The notes beneath the pieces are model-generated. The model did not search any database, was not told where the DNA came from, and saw only the letters and a program-made list of their open reading frames with translations. From Cytobacillus praedii (lineage in GTDB: Bacteria > Bacillota > Bacilli > Bacillales > Cytobacillaceae): a stretch of DNA of 64,000 nucleotides. Made by a program: the position numbers and the translations under genes. Within the stretch, counting starts at the first letter, position 1; each line of letters starts with the position of its first letter. Below are positions 44,148 to 53,218 of this stretch, one piece after another. Where the stretch lies: positions 165,563-229,562 of the forward strand of contig NZ_LMBX01000004.1 of the NCBI RefSeq assembly GCF_001439605.1. Reading direction: 5' to 3'.

Positions 44148-44801
44148 ATGATTGGTATTATCCGTGTTTTTACAACTGATGATCAAGAAATTCTTGAACA
44201 GCATGGAAATGTTATTACCAAAACCTATGAAGTTCCAACGGTAACAAAATGTATACCGGATCAGCCATTGGGGATCTTTAATGATGAAACAGAAGTAGTG
44301 GCTATTCCTAAGATCGTAAAGCTGGGCAAGGAGCTTGAACAGCAAGACTGCCATGTGATTGTGATCAGCTGTGCAGCTGACCCGGCTGTTGCCGAACTTC
44401 GAAAGGAAGTATCGATCCCAGTCATCGGGGCTGGCAGTTCAGCTGCCCTTGCCGCATTAGCAATTGGTGAACCCGTTGGTGTGATTGGAATAACAGATGA
44501 ACCTCCAGCAGTCATAGAAAGTCTTCTAGGTCCACTGTATACGGGCTATCAAAGACCAGAAGGGGTAAGGAATACAACTGATTTATTGAGCCCTGATGGC
44601 CGCAATAAAGGGCTGGATGCTGCTAAAACACTGATCAATCAGGGAGCAAAGGTCATCTTGTTTGCATGTACTGGTTTTTCGACGATTGGATTAGCGAATG
44701 TTTTAAGAGAAGAATTAGACGTCCCGATTATTGATGCAGTCGAAGCAGAGGGAATGTTTGCCGCAGCGCTCTATAAGCAATTGCCAGCCTCCAAAGGATA
44801 A
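44148..44801 (+). CDS. Asp/Glu/hydantoin racemase family protein
   Basis: This 217-residue protein has the family's two catalytic Cys in mirror positions: VIVISCAADPAV (Cys about 72) and VILFACTGFSTIG (Cys about 175). Enzymes of this family racemise aspartate, glutamate or hydantoins without a cofactor. Near DUF917, an M20 carbamoylase and a PucR regulator, a hydantoin racemase function is the most attractive reading, but substrate specificity cannot be told from sequence. GGGAGAG precedes the start. It is the first gene of the operon. Confidence 0.88.
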   Translation: MIGIIRVFTTDDQEILEQHGNVITKTYEVPTVTKCIPDQPLGIFNDETEVVAIPKIVKLGKELEQQDCHVIVISCAADPAVAELRKEVSIPVIGAGSSAALAALAIGEPVGVIGITDEPPAVIESLLGPLYTGYQRPEGVRNTTDLLSPDGRNKGLDAAKTLINQGAKVILFACTGFSTIGLANVLREELDVPIIDAVEAEGMFAAALYKQLPASKG

Positions 44802-44845
44802 TTGATTGCTAGGTTAGACTTGCTGCTTTGAAAGAAGGTTGTTCG

Positions 44846-45778
44846 TTGAACAAATCCTATTTAATTCTCTTATTCTGTGTGTTTATTTGGGCAGGAAATT
44901 ACCTGGCTCGTCAATTTTTATTAAAAGAATATACGCCACTATTTCTATCTGCCTTTAGTTTAACAGTTATTTCTCTTTTCTTTTGTTTTGTGGCATTCCT
45001 TACGAAGTCCTATGTTCGGCTTACACGTAAAGAGCTGTTGCTTTTTTGCTTGGCAGGTTTAATAGGATTAGTCGCAAATCAAGTCTTTTTGTTTACTGGA
45101 TTGAAGTATTCTTCAGCTACGAATGCTTCGTTAATTTTTAGCTTAGCTCCTTTAATTACAGCTGTACTAGCTGCTGTTTTTCTTAAAGAAAAGATAACCA
45201 TACAAATGATTCTAGGCAGTTTAATCGCTATCTTTGGAATCTATTTAGTTCTATCAGTGAGTAGACAATTTGCATTCAATATTGGGGATGTCCTTCTGTT
45301 TGGTGCAACAGCTACATTTTCATGCAATCTTATATTTGTCCGCTTGCTTTCAAAGCGTTTATCACCTTTTATCATTACGACCTACAGTTTTCTGATCAGT
45401 GCAATTATATTCGATCCTTTTATAGCAGCGAATACCACGATTGATTGGAGTCATTCCCTTTCTATATGGGCCTTTGCTGCCGCATCCGTTCTTATTGGAC
45501 AAGGGCTTACGACCATTCTTTGGAATAAGGCAATGAATGAAGTAGGTGCTGTAAAGTCCGCCGTTATTCTGAATTTACAGCCTTTAATGACGATGATGCT
45601 TGATTATTGGATTTACCAGAACGTCGTAACATTTCAGCAAATAGTTGGTGCTGTATTTGTTTTCACCGGAATTCTTATAAGTATTGTCCAGATAAGACGT
45701 TTTAGTAAAAAACAAACGAACCATACATTGTCTAAAACAAATGATGGAATGGAAGAGACATTAAAAAAATTAGATTAG
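44846..45778 (+). CDS. EamA-family (DMT) transporter
   Basis: This protein of about 310 residues has ten predicted membrane helices in two EamA repeats (NASLIFSLAPLITAVLAAVF is the typical end of the first). It exports or imports small metabolites. The best start is TTG 44846, seven bases after GAAGG; a TTG at 44828 without RBS is the alternative. It lies 45 bases after the racemase gene. The cargo is unknown, probably a metabolite of the same pathway. Confidence 0.88.
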   Translation: MNKSYLILLFCVFIWAGNYLARQFLLKEYTPLFLSAFSLTVISLFFCFVAFLTKSYVRLTRKELLLFCLAGLIGLVANQVFLFTGLKYSSATNASLIFSLAPLITAVLAAVFLKEKITIQMILGSLIAIFGIYLVLSVSRQFAFNIGDVLLFGATATFSCNLIFVRLLSKRLSPFIITTYSFLISAIIFDPFIAANTTIDWSHSLSIWAFAAASVLIGQGLTTILWNKAMNEVGAVKSAVILNLQPLMTMMLDYWIYQNVVTFQQIVGAVFVFTGILISIVQIRRFSKKQTNHTLSKTNDGMEETLKKLD

Positions 45779-45816
45779 AAAATGAACCAACATCTATCTT
45801 TATAGGGGGAATTTCG

Positions 45817-47436
45817 GTGAATCAAGAAGAGAAGGAAAAAAAACATCCGCGTATTTTTGAGCCAGTTACTTTTATTTTGACGATTGTTACAGCCGTTTTC
45901 GGGGCAATCATTGGAATGCAGATTATTACTAGCCTCGGTGTAACACCGAATACTTCTATCATTGGTGCTCTTCTAGCGATGCTGATTGCTAGAATCCCGA
46001 TGAATCTTTTTAAAAGATACAAATCGATGCACCGTCAAAACCTAGTACAAACATCTATTTCTGCAGCCACATTCGGTGCAGCTAATAGTTTATTAATTCC
46101 GATTGGGATTCCCTTCCTGATGGGAGCTCCGGAACTAATTGTTCCAATGTTAATCGGTGCAGCATTAGCGATGTTTGTCGATGCTGGTATTCTTTATAAA
46201 ATATTTGACTCCAAGCTATTTCCTGCTTCAGGAACATGGGCGCCTGGGGTTGCAACAGCAGAAGCGATTATAGCGGGAGATAAAGGCGGGAAGCGCGCAG
46301 GTCTTCTTGGTCTAGGTACAGGAATCGGGATCATCGGTTCATTTCTCCATATTCCTATGTCAGCGTTTGGGGTTGCCTTTATCGGGAATATTTGGGCGCT
46401 TTCCATGTTTGGGATTGGACTTTTGATTCGCCAATACTCGGTACCCGTGTTTGGCATCGATGTAAATGCATTATATATCCCCCATGGAATCATGGTTGGA
46501 GCGGGTATCGTCGCACTGGTTCAAGTTTCCATGCTGATTTTTTCAAAACAGAAAACACCAAAGAATGCCAATAAAGAGGTGGCAGCAGCATTAGAAACGG
46601 CAGATGAAGCGGGTTTAACTCGTTCAATTAAAGAGGCAAGAAGAACATTAGGCATAGGTTTTATCGTTTATGTTGTCATTGCTTTGATCATCGCTCTTAC
46701 AGCTGGAATTATTACTGATATGTCTCCAGGCATGTTAATCGGATTCTTGCTATTCGCAGCTTTTGCAGCCTTCGTTCATGAATTAATTGTCGGAATTGCC
46801 GCCATGCACTCCGGCTGGTTCCCTGCCTTTGCCGTAGCCTTCATTACACTCCTGATTGGGATGATGGTTGGTTTTCCGCCGCTAGCACTCGCTTTGCTTG
46901 CAGGTTTTAGTGCAGCAACGGGTCCGGCATTTGCGGATATGGGTTATGACTTTAAAACAGGTCATATTCTGCGTGGAAATGGACAAGACAGAGAATTTGA
47001 AATAAAGGGCAGAAAGCAGCAATACATTACAGCGATGATCGCATTTGGCGTAGCGCTTTTAACAGTAGTTGTCACGTACAAAGGCTATTTTGCACAAAAC
47101 TTAGTCCCGCCAATTGATGCTGTCTATGTATCAACCATCGAAGCAGGAACATCTAAAGACGTAGCTATGCAGCTGCTTCTATGGGCAATTCCAGGTGCCA
47201 TCATTCAATTGATCGGCGGACCGAGCCGTCAGTTAGGGGTCATGCTCGCGACAGGTCTATTAATCTTAACTCCTTATGCAGGCTTTGCAGTTTTAGCAGG
47301 GATTCTCATTCGCATCATCTGGAGAAAAGCGAAAGGAAAAGAAGCAGACACACCAATGAGTATTTTAGCAGCAGGGTTTATTGCGGGTGATGCATTATAT
47401 AGCTTCTTTAATTCCATATTTAAAATGGGTAAGTGA
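45817..47436 (+). CDS. OPT/YSL-family transporter
   Basis: This 539-residue membrane protein has about 14 helices. Family hallmarks include SGTWAPGVATAEAIIAGDKG near residue 140-160 and a second repeat with LALLAGFSAATGPAFADMGY. OPT proteins import oligopeptides or metal chelates using a proton gradient. The start is GTG after AGGGGGAAT. It is adjacent to DUF917, DUF1177 and AroM genes, which occur with OPT transporters in several Firmicutes. This suggests import of a peptide- or hydantoin-like substrate that those enzymes degrade. The substrate itself is not known. Confidence 0.9.
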   Translation: MNQEEKEKKHPRIFEPVTFILTIVTAVFGAIIGMQIITSLGVTPNTSIIGALLAMLIARIPMNLFKRYKSMHRQNLVQTSISAATFGAANSLLIPIGIPFLMGAPELIVPMLIGAALAMFVDAGILYKIFDSKLFPASGTWAPGVATAEAIIAGDKGGKRAGLLGLGTGIGIIGSFLHIPMSAFGVAFIGNIWALSMFGIGLLIRQYSVPVFGIDVNALYIPHGIMVGAGIVALVQVSMLIFSKQKTPKNANKEVAAALETADEAGLTRSIKEARRTLGIGFIVYVVIALIIALTAGIITDMSPGMLIGFLLFAAFAAFVHELIVGIAAMHSGWFPAFAVAFITLLIGMMVGFPPLALALLAGFSAATGPAFADMGYDFKTGHILRGNGQDREFEIKGRKQQYITAMIAFGVALLTVVVTYKGYFAQNLVPPIDAVYVSTIEAGTSKDVAMQLLLWAIPGAIIQLIGGPSRQLGVMLATGLLILTPYAGFAVLAGILIRIIWRKAKGKEADTPMSILAAGFIAGDALYSFFNSIFKMGK

Positions 47437-47447
47437 GGAGAATTAAA

Positions 47448-48509
47448 ATGGCAAACATTCAATTAGACAAAAAAATGGTGGAATATGCCGTCTATGGCGG
47501 CGCAGTCTTAGGAGGCGGAGGAGGAGGCTGGATTGAAGAAGGCCTCCAAATCGGCAGGCTTGCAGTTGATATTGGCCAGCCGGTCCTCCTTACTGAAGAT
47601 GAGGTTCAGGATGAAGATTTGCTTGTAACCGTGTCACTAGTTGGGGCTCCCGCGGCAAAGGATGCCTTTTTGAAACCGATTCATTATTCAAAAGCGCTTG
47701 AAATTCTTGCTCAAAAGATCGGAAAACCGATTCAAGGAATTATCACCAATGAAAATGGTGCCGGAACGACAGTGAATGGATGGTTCCAATCCGCGATAAC
47801 AGGCATTCCAGTCGTGGATATCCCTTGCAATGGAAGAGCTCATCCAACAGGCTCAATGGGTTCGATGAATCTATCTGAGCAGGAGAAGTATATTTCCCAT
47901 CAAGCAGCTGTTGGCGGGAAAGGTTCAAACTATATGGAATTGAGTATTTCAGGATCACTGGATAAAGCGTCAACGTTGATTCGTAAAGCTTCTGTTGAAG
48001 CTGGAGGTTTATTAGCGGTTGCGAGAAATCCAATTACTGCCGCCTATGCAAAGGCAAATGGTGCAGCAGGAGCCATCCAGCAGGCCATTGAGGTTGGACA
48101 AGCATTGCTAAGTCATACAGGAGAAGCTGCAATTGATGCGGTTGTGCAAAAGCTTGGAGGGAAAGTGGTAACAGAGGGGCTTGTAACCGATTTTACCCTT
48201 GAAACAACTGGAGGATTTGATGTTGGAACGGTAACGATTAATGATGCTTTTGAAATGACCTTCTGGAATGAATATATGACGATTGAAAAAAATGGCGAGA
48301 GATTTGGCACGTTTCCAGACCTAATCATGACGCTGGATGCAAGGACCGCAGAACCAATTGTCTCAGCAGCCATTCAAAAAGGCCAGCAAATTGCCGTCAT
48401 TGCCGTACCAAAGGAACATCTAATTTTGAGCAGCACGATGAGAAATGAAAAATTGATGAAGCCGGTAGAAGAAATTATTAAGAAATCGATTCTTGAATAC
48501 AGTTTCTAA
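47448..48509 (+). CDS. DUF917 protein (S-methyl thiohydantoin desulfurase family)
   Basis: This 353-residue protein has the DUF917 hallmark near its N-terminus (YGGAVLGGGGGGWIEEGLQI) and further Gly-rich segments. The family is now linked to desulfuration of (methyl)thiohydantoins, including a step of ergothioneine-type degradation that leads to hydantoin propionate. ATG 47448, after GTGAGGAG, is preferred over the in-frame GTG at 47433, which overlaps the OPT gene. The context of racemase, carbamoylase-type hydrolase and OPT transporter fits hydantoin catabolism. The substrate is inferred. Confidence 0.85.
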   Translation: MANIQLDKKMVEYAVYGGAVLGGGGGGWIEEGLQIGRLAVDIGQPVLLTEDEVQDEDLLVTVSLVGAPAAKDAFLKPIHYSKALEILAQKIGKPIQGIITNENGAGTTVNGWFQSAITGIPVVDIPCNGRAHPTGSMGSMNLSEQEKYISHQAAVGGKGSNYMELSISGSLDKASTLIRKASVEAGGLLAVARNPITAAYAKANGAAGAIQQAIEVGQALLSHTGEAAIDAVVQKLGGKVVTEGLVTDFTLETTGGFDVGTVTINDAFEMTFWNEYMTIEKNGERFGTFPDLIMTLDARTAEPIVSAAIQKGQQIAVIAVPKEHLILSSTMRNEKLMKPVEEIIKKSILEYSF

Positions 48510-48531
48510 AATAGAAGGGATGAGGTTTTAA

Positions 48532-49479
48532 ATGGTACTTAAGCAAACATTAACAGTGATGGAATCTCTAGAAAGTGCTTACGTAACTGGAGAAAAGGTG
48601 AAGGAATTATTCAGTCTGTATAAAAACGTTGAAGTAACGGTTCAGACTGTTACAGGTGAAAAGGGAAGCACGGATTTTGTTAAAGTTGTTATCCCAGGGT
48701 CTGATGGGAAAAGTAAAGGTGGAAATGCACCGACAGTTGGTATTATAGGTCGTCTTGGAGGCATTGGTGCCCGCCCTAGCCGAATTGGTCTTGTATCAGA
48801 TGCAGACGGAGCTGTTGCAGCGGTCGCTTCAGCCTTGAAGCTTGCCGATATGCAAGCAAAAGGGGACACACTCCTTGGAGATGTATTGGTTACTACTCAT
48901 ATCTGTCCAGATGCGCCAACCCTGCCGCATGATCCGGTTGATTTCATGGACTCACCAGTAGATATTTTAACAATGAACAAATATGAAGTGCTGCCTGAAA
49001 TGGAAGTAGTCTTATCTATTGATACAACGAAAGGGAATCGTGTCGTCAATCATAAAGGAATTGCGATTTCTCCAACTGTAAAGGAAGGGTATATTCTGCG
49101 CGTAAGTGATGACCTGTTAAGAATTATGGAGATGACAACAGGTCAATTGCCTGTTACTTTCCCAATTACAACTCAAGACATCACACCATATGGAAATGAC
49201 CTCTACCATATTAATTCAATCCTGCAGCCAGCGGTCGCTACCGATTCGCCTGTCGTAGGTGTAGCCATTACAGCGCAATCAATAGTTCCTGGATGCGGAA
49301 CAGGAGCCAGTCATGAAACAGACATCGCGGATGCCGTTCGGTTTGCAGTGGAAGTGGCAAAGGAAGCGACAAATGGAACATGTAAATTTTACAGCAACGA
49401 TGAATTTAATAGAATCACAGATTTATACGGTTCAATGAAAGTATTACAAACATTAGGGCAAAAAACTGCTCAGCAATAA
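48532..49479 (+). CDS. DUF1177 domain protein
   Basis: This 315-residue protein matches DUF1177. It has GIIGRLGGIGARPSRIGLVS at about 65-84, His-containing TTHICPDAPTLPHDPVDFMD at about 121-140 (candidate metal ligands) and VPGCGTGASHETDIADAVRF near 265. The family is uncharacterised and travels with DUF917, AroM and OPT genes. It is cytoplasmic and probably an enzyme. AGGGATGAGG precedes the start. A hairpin follows at 49485-49506. Confidence 0.85.
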   Translation: MVLKQTLTVMESLESAYVTGEKVKELFSLYKNVEVTVQTVTGEKGSTDFVKVVIPGSDGKSKGGNAPTVGIIGRLGGIGARPSRIGLVSDADGAVAAVASALKLADMQAKGDTLLGDVLVTTHICPDAPTLPHDPVDFMDSPVDILTMNKYEVLPEMEVVLSIDTTKGNRVVNHKGIAISPTVKEGYILRVSDDLLRIMEMTTGQLPVTFPITTQDITPYGNDLYHINSILQPAVATDSPVVGVAITAQSIVPGCGTGASHETDIADAVRFAVEVAKEATNGTCKFYSNDEFNRITDLYGSMKVLQTLGQKTAQQ

Positions 49480-49484
49480 AAAGA

Positions 49485-49506
49485 GGAGGGCTGTGCCCTC
49501 CTTTTT
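49485..49506 (+). terminator. Intra-operon terminator-like hairpin
   Basis: Stem GGAGGGC/GCCCTCC with loop TGT, followed by TTTTT. It lies between DUF1177 and aroM-like genes and may attenuate the distal part of the operon. Confidence 0.75.
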
Positions 49507-49527
49507 CCATTCTAGGGGGTGTAGAAA

Positions 49528-50199
49528 ATGAAAAAGCTAGGAATGATCACCATCGGACAGGCACCGCGTACAGATGTTGCACCAATTATTGAAAAGTACT
49601 TAGATGGGCGTGCCGAATTGGTGCAGGTAGGTGTTTTGGATGGGATGTCGAAAGAGTATATTGAAGAGACTTTGTACCCTGAGAAGGGTGATTATGTATT
49701 AACCTCTCGTTTAGTGACAAATGAATCAGTCGTGATGTCTCGTGAAAAAATTAAACCTATTTTACAGGAAAAAATAACTTATCTCGAACAGCAAGGCATT
49801 GAACAGATTCTTCTTCTATGTACAGGCGTTTTTCCAGGACTGACAACTTCTTCATCGTATCTGATTGAACCCGATCATGTGATCCCGCCAACCGTAAAAG
49901 CAATGGTTGGAGACCGCCGGTTTGGAGTCATCGTCCCGCTTAGTGAACAAAAGGAATCACTCTATCCAAAATTTTCTCCTTTTGGCTTAGAGCCATTTTT
50001 CGCTGTAGCCTCTCCCTATCATCATGATCAAGCAGGCTATGCAGAAGCGGCAGAAAACCTTAAAAACAAAGTGGATATTATTTTACTAGACTGTATGGGA
50101 TACACGGAAGAGGCGCGTGAAATGATTTCAAAAGCAACAGGACTTCCTGTCATTTTATCAAATGCCATCGTGGCAAAATTAACTTCAGAAATGATATAG
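49528..50199 (+). CDS. AroM-family protein
   Basis: This 223-residue protein matches AroM: LGMITIGQAPRTDVAPIIEK at the start, ILLLCTGVFPGL with Cys at about 93, and IILLDCMGYTEEAREMISKA near 190. The paired Cys and fold resemble the Asp/Glu racemase superfamily, so it may racemise or isomerise a metabolite. In enteric bacteria aroM sits beside aroL but its function is unknown. Here it belongs to the hydantoin/peptide cluster. The start follows AGGGGGTG. Confidence 0.87.
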   Translation: MKKLGMITIGQAPRTDVAPIIEKYLDGRAELVQVGVLDGMSKEYIEETLYPEKGDYVLTSRLVTNESVVMSREKIKPILQEKITYLEQQGIEQILLLCTGVFPGLTTSSSYLIEPDHVIPPTVKAMVGDRRFGVIVPLSEQKESLYPKFSPFGLEPFFAVASPYHHDQAGYAEAAENLKNKVDIILLDCMGYTEEAREMISKATGLPVILSNAIVAKLTSEMI

Positions 50200-50214
50200 A
50201 AAAGGATGGTAGCA

Positions 50215-51162
50215 ATGAAAGAACAATTGATTGAAACAAGCAAAAATGTACTGTCGAACTGCCTGGGTCTTAAACAAGATGAACAGTTCCTTGTCGTGGC
50301 AGATGATGTCAAAAAGGAGCTCGCTGAATCCTTATACGAAGCTGGAAAGCTGCTTGGGGCTGAATCCATGCTGTTAGTCATGCAGGAAAGAGAAAGATCT
50401 GGAGAAGAGCCGCCAGCTGCCGTTGCGTCTGCCATGATCGAAGCAGATGTGGTGATATGCATTACCGAGCATTCCCTCACCCATACAAAAGCAAGGAAAA
50501 AAGCAGCTGCTTCAGGTACTCGCTTAGCGACAATGCCGGGTATTACTGAAGACATGTTTTTAGAGGGAGCGATTTCCGCTGATTATTCAGAAGTAAAAGT
50601 ACTTACCGATCGTGTGACAGACATCCTTACTAAAGGGGAATCAGTAAGAATTGAGAAGGATGGATACTCACTCTCATTCTCCATTTCAGGACGTGATGGC
50701 ATCCCGAGTACGGGGATGTATTTACATGCTGGAGAGTCAGGAAACCTGCCATCCGGAGAAGCGTACATCGCTCCTATCGAGGGGACGGCAAACGGGCAAA
50801 TCTTAATTGACGGCTCAATTGCAGGCATCGGCAAACTGCAATCACCAGTCCTTCTTTCTATTGAAAATGGACGGATTGTTGAGGCGATGGGAGAGGAAGG
50901 GGCAAAGTTACTAGAGATATTAGGTGAAGGAAACGGCAGACTTCTAGGGGAATTTGGAATTGGTACAAATAATAAAGCCCGTATTACAGGTGTCGTGCTT
51001 GAGGATGAAAAGGTTTACGGAACCATTCATGTTGCCTTTGGCAGCAACAATACCTTCGGCGGAAACGTATCAGCGGGCGTGCATATAGATGGGGTAGTCA
51101 AACAGCCCGATATCTATATAAATGAAGAACTGCTCATGGAAAAAGGTGAATTTAAAAACTAA
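50215..51162 (+). CDS. M29-like aminopeptidase family protein
   Basis: This 315-residue protein has the fold and motifs of the thermophilic-aminopeptidase/M29 superfamily: SGRDGIPSTGMYLHAGESGN, LPSGEAYIAPIEGTANG with a metal-site Glu, and NTFGGNVSAGVHIDG with His near the end. It is shorter than classical M29 enzymes (about 400 residues), as are other members of catabolic operons. It would hydrolyse a peptide or related amide. ATG 50215 is preferred, with AAAGGATGG just upstream; the ATG at 50206 is too close to that site. Confidence 0.8.
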   Translation: MKEQLIETSKNVLSNCLGLKQDEQFLVVADDVKKELAESLYEAGKLLGAESMLLVMQERERSGEEPPAAVASAMIEADVVICITEHSLTHTKARKKAAASGTRLATMPGITEDMFLEGAISADYSEVKVLTDRVTDILTKGESVRIEKDGYSLSFSISGRDGIPSTGMYLHAGESGNLPSGEAYIAPIEGTANGQILIDGSIAGIGKLQSPVLLSIENGRIVEAMGEEGAKLLEILGEGNGRLLGEFGIGTNNKARITGVVLEDEKVYGTIHVAFGSNNTFGGNVSAGVHIDGVVKQPDIYINEELLMEKGEFKN

Positions 51163-51185
51163 GTGTAGTAAAGGGCGGATGTAAC

Positions 51186-52049
51186 ATGTCTAATCCAATC
51201 CATGCTTCCAATCGATTAGAATTAGAAGAACTCCATTTGGCTAAGGATTGTCTCAATCAAACAATTGAGATTCTTACTAGCCATGAAACTGTCAGAGGAT
51301 TTTTGCCAAAGCCTCTTCCAGAAGGGGCTTTACAAGCCATTACAGCTTCTGCACGCAGTGCGCCAACTTCATCCAATCTTCAAGCCTACAGTATTATTAT
51401 CGTCAAAAATGAACAACGGAAGAATCGGTTAGCCACATTATCCGGCAATCAGAATTTTATTCGAGAAGCCCCAGTATTTCTAGTATTTTGTGCAGATATT
51501 AATCGCTTAAAATATGTAACAGCAAAACAAGGCTATACATTTGCCGCTGAGACACTCGAGATGTTTCTGCTTTCTGCCGTTGATGCTTCATTAGCCTTAC
51601 AAAATGCTTTAGTTGCAGCTGAATCCCTTGGACTAGCATGTGTTCCTGTTGGTTCTATCAGGAATGATCCAAAAGCTGTGGCAGATGAATTGAAACTTCC
51701 TGAGGGTGTGTTTGCGGTAGCTGGATTAGCTATAGGATTTGAACGAGAGGGTGTCAGAAGAGGGGTCAAGCCACGGCTTCCCGAACAACTAACCGTTCAT
51801 GATGAGATCTATTCTACAGAAGATAGAGATCAATATCTAAATGAATATGACCAAACGATGATTTCACGAAAAACGTATGATGGGCGCAGAGTTTCCTTAG
51901 CGGGGGAACCCGAAAAACACGGGGTGGATTACGGCTGGTGTGAGCACACAGCCCGGCGATGCACTCGCCCTGAAACAATTGCTGTTTCAGCAAGCCTAAG
52001 AGAAAATCTAAAACAAACCCTTGAAGAGCTAGGATTTCCAATACGGTAA
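51186..52049 (+). CDS. NfsA-type NADPH-dependent nitroreductase/oxidoreductase
   Basis: This 287-residue FMN-dependent oxidoreductase has NfsA-like features: SARSAPTSSNLQAYSIIIVK for FMN binding and FAVAGLAIGFEREGVRRGVK, LPEQLTVHDEIYS at the usual region. It reduces nitro groups, quinones or related electrophiles. It ends 15 bases before a second nitroreductase-family gene. AAGGGCGG precedes its start. In this operon it may reduce an unsaturated pathway intermediate; that is inference. Confidence 0.87.
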   Translation: MSNPIHASNRLELEELHLAKDCLNQTIEILTSHETVRGFLPKPLPEGALQAITASARSAPTSSNLQAYSIIIVKNEQRKNRLATLSGNQNFIREAPVFLVFCADINRLKYVTAKQGYTFAAETLEMFLLSAVDASLALQNALVAAESLGLACVPVGSIRNDPKAVADELKLPEGVFAVAGLAIGFEREGVRRGVKPRLPEQLTVHDEIYSTEDRDQYLNEYDQTMISRKTYDGRRVSLAGEPEKHGVDYGWCEHTARRCTRPETIAVSASLRENLKQTLEELGFPIR

Positions 52050-52064
52050 AGGGAGTGAAATAGA

Positions 52065-52589
52065 GTGGAAGTAACAGAAGCCGTTAAAACAAGGCGAAGT
52101 ACCAGGTCCTTTGATCCGCGTGGATTGCCAATGGAAATAATGAAAGACATCGAAAATGCAATACTAAATAGTCCTTCTGGAAGTAACGCACAAGAATCTC
52201 ATTTTGTGATCGTCCAGGATGAAAGACAAATAAAAAACATGAAACGGTTTGCCCCTGGATTATCAGGAAACCCTGCAGCGATCGTTGTCCTATGCTCCAA
52301 TGCAAAAGAGTCGTTCATTCGGGGCGGGAAGGATTCGGAAGAAGTGCTGCGTTTTGTGAATCTCGGGATAGCAGCAGCCTATATTCTTCTCACTGCCCAT
52401 TCAGAAGGGATAGGAAACTGCCCTGTACGCTCCTTCCATAAGGAATCTATTAAACGCATCCTTGACCTGCCTCATGAAATAGAACCAGAGCTTCTTATAA
52501 GCCTAGGCTATGCCGATATGCCACCGCGTCCCAAAACGAGCAAGCATGTAGAGGAGGTAATTTCCTATGAACACTACGGAAAATACTAA
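52065..52589 (+). CDS. Nitroreductase family protein
   Basis: This 174-residue protein is a short FMN-type nitroreductase. It starts VTEAVKTRRSTRSFDP, the classical RRS-x-R motif for FMN binding, and continues with ILNSPSGSNAQESHFVIV and GIGNCPVRSFHKESIKRILD. It is a GTG start after AGGGAGTG. It overlaps the next gene by 23 bases, which couples the two. The substrate is unknown. Confidence 0.88.
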   Translation: MEVTEAVKTRRSTRSFDPRGLPMEIMKDIENAILNSPSGSNAQESHFVIVQDERQIKNMKRFAPGLSGNPAAIVVLCSNAKESFIRGGKDSEEVLRFVNLGIAAAYILLTAHSEGIGNCPVRSFHKESIKRILDLPHEIEPELLISLGYADMPPRPKTSKHVEEVISYEHYGKY

Positions 52590-52878
52590 GACTGCCCAGC
52601 TTTTACAAGAGCAGCTTCTAGATTATGTTGCCTATACATTAACGAGCGCAAAAGGATTATATAGAGAGCCTCATAGCTACGGACCGATGCGGATGATCGA
52701 TTCAATGGAAAAAGCGCTGCACCTGCTGAAAGAAGCAGGAATACAGGATGAGGCACTCGAGGAAGGCTTAGCAGCTGTAAGAAACGCCAGGTGGAAAGCG
52801 ATGACCGAGCCAGACGAGTTTGGTAAGGCAATGGATGAATCGATTCTAAATCTTGTAGATATTACTGTTAATAAATAG
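52567..52878 (+). CDS. DUF6092 family protein
   Basis: This 103-residue helical protein overlaps the nitroreductase gene, and its ATG follows GAGGAGG (52550-52556). It has LLDYVAYTLTSAKGLYREPH, followed by SYGPMRMIDSMEKAL, matching the DUF6092 family, which is uncharacterised. It closes the operon. A strong terminator follows at 52888-52922. Confidence 0.8.
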   Translation: MNTTENTKTAQLLQEQLLDYVAYTLTSAKGLYREPHSYGPMRMIDSMEKALHLLKEAGIQDEALEEGLAAVRNARWKAMTEPDEFGKAMDESILNLVDITVNK

Positions 52879-52887
52879 GATTTTTGA

Positions 52888-52922
52888 GGGAACACAGCAT
52901 CTCGAAATGTTGTGTTCCCTTT
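52888..52922 (+). terminator. Terminator of the catabolic operon
   Basis: Stem GGGAACACAGCAT/ATGTTGTGTTCCC (12 of 13 paired) and TTTT. Confidence 0.85.
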
Positions 52923-53218
52923 TATCTGTCCTTCTAATTGATTTAGCAGCATGTTAAGTTGCCTGATGATTGCATTGTCGTATGTGCACTCCGTATAGCC
53001 ATTCCCTCCATCATTATTTTTTAGATTAGCATATGACGTAACGGAGGAAGTAAGCCAAATTACTTCCCTTTTACTCTAAATTCGGGTACTCCTACTATAT
53101 TGTCACTCTACATCCATTCCATAAAATGTTCAAAAAATATGGTAAAATTATACTCTTTAGCTGTCATAATAAAAGTAATTATTTTTTCTACTTTGATAGA
53201 CAGCGAGGAGGTTTAACA

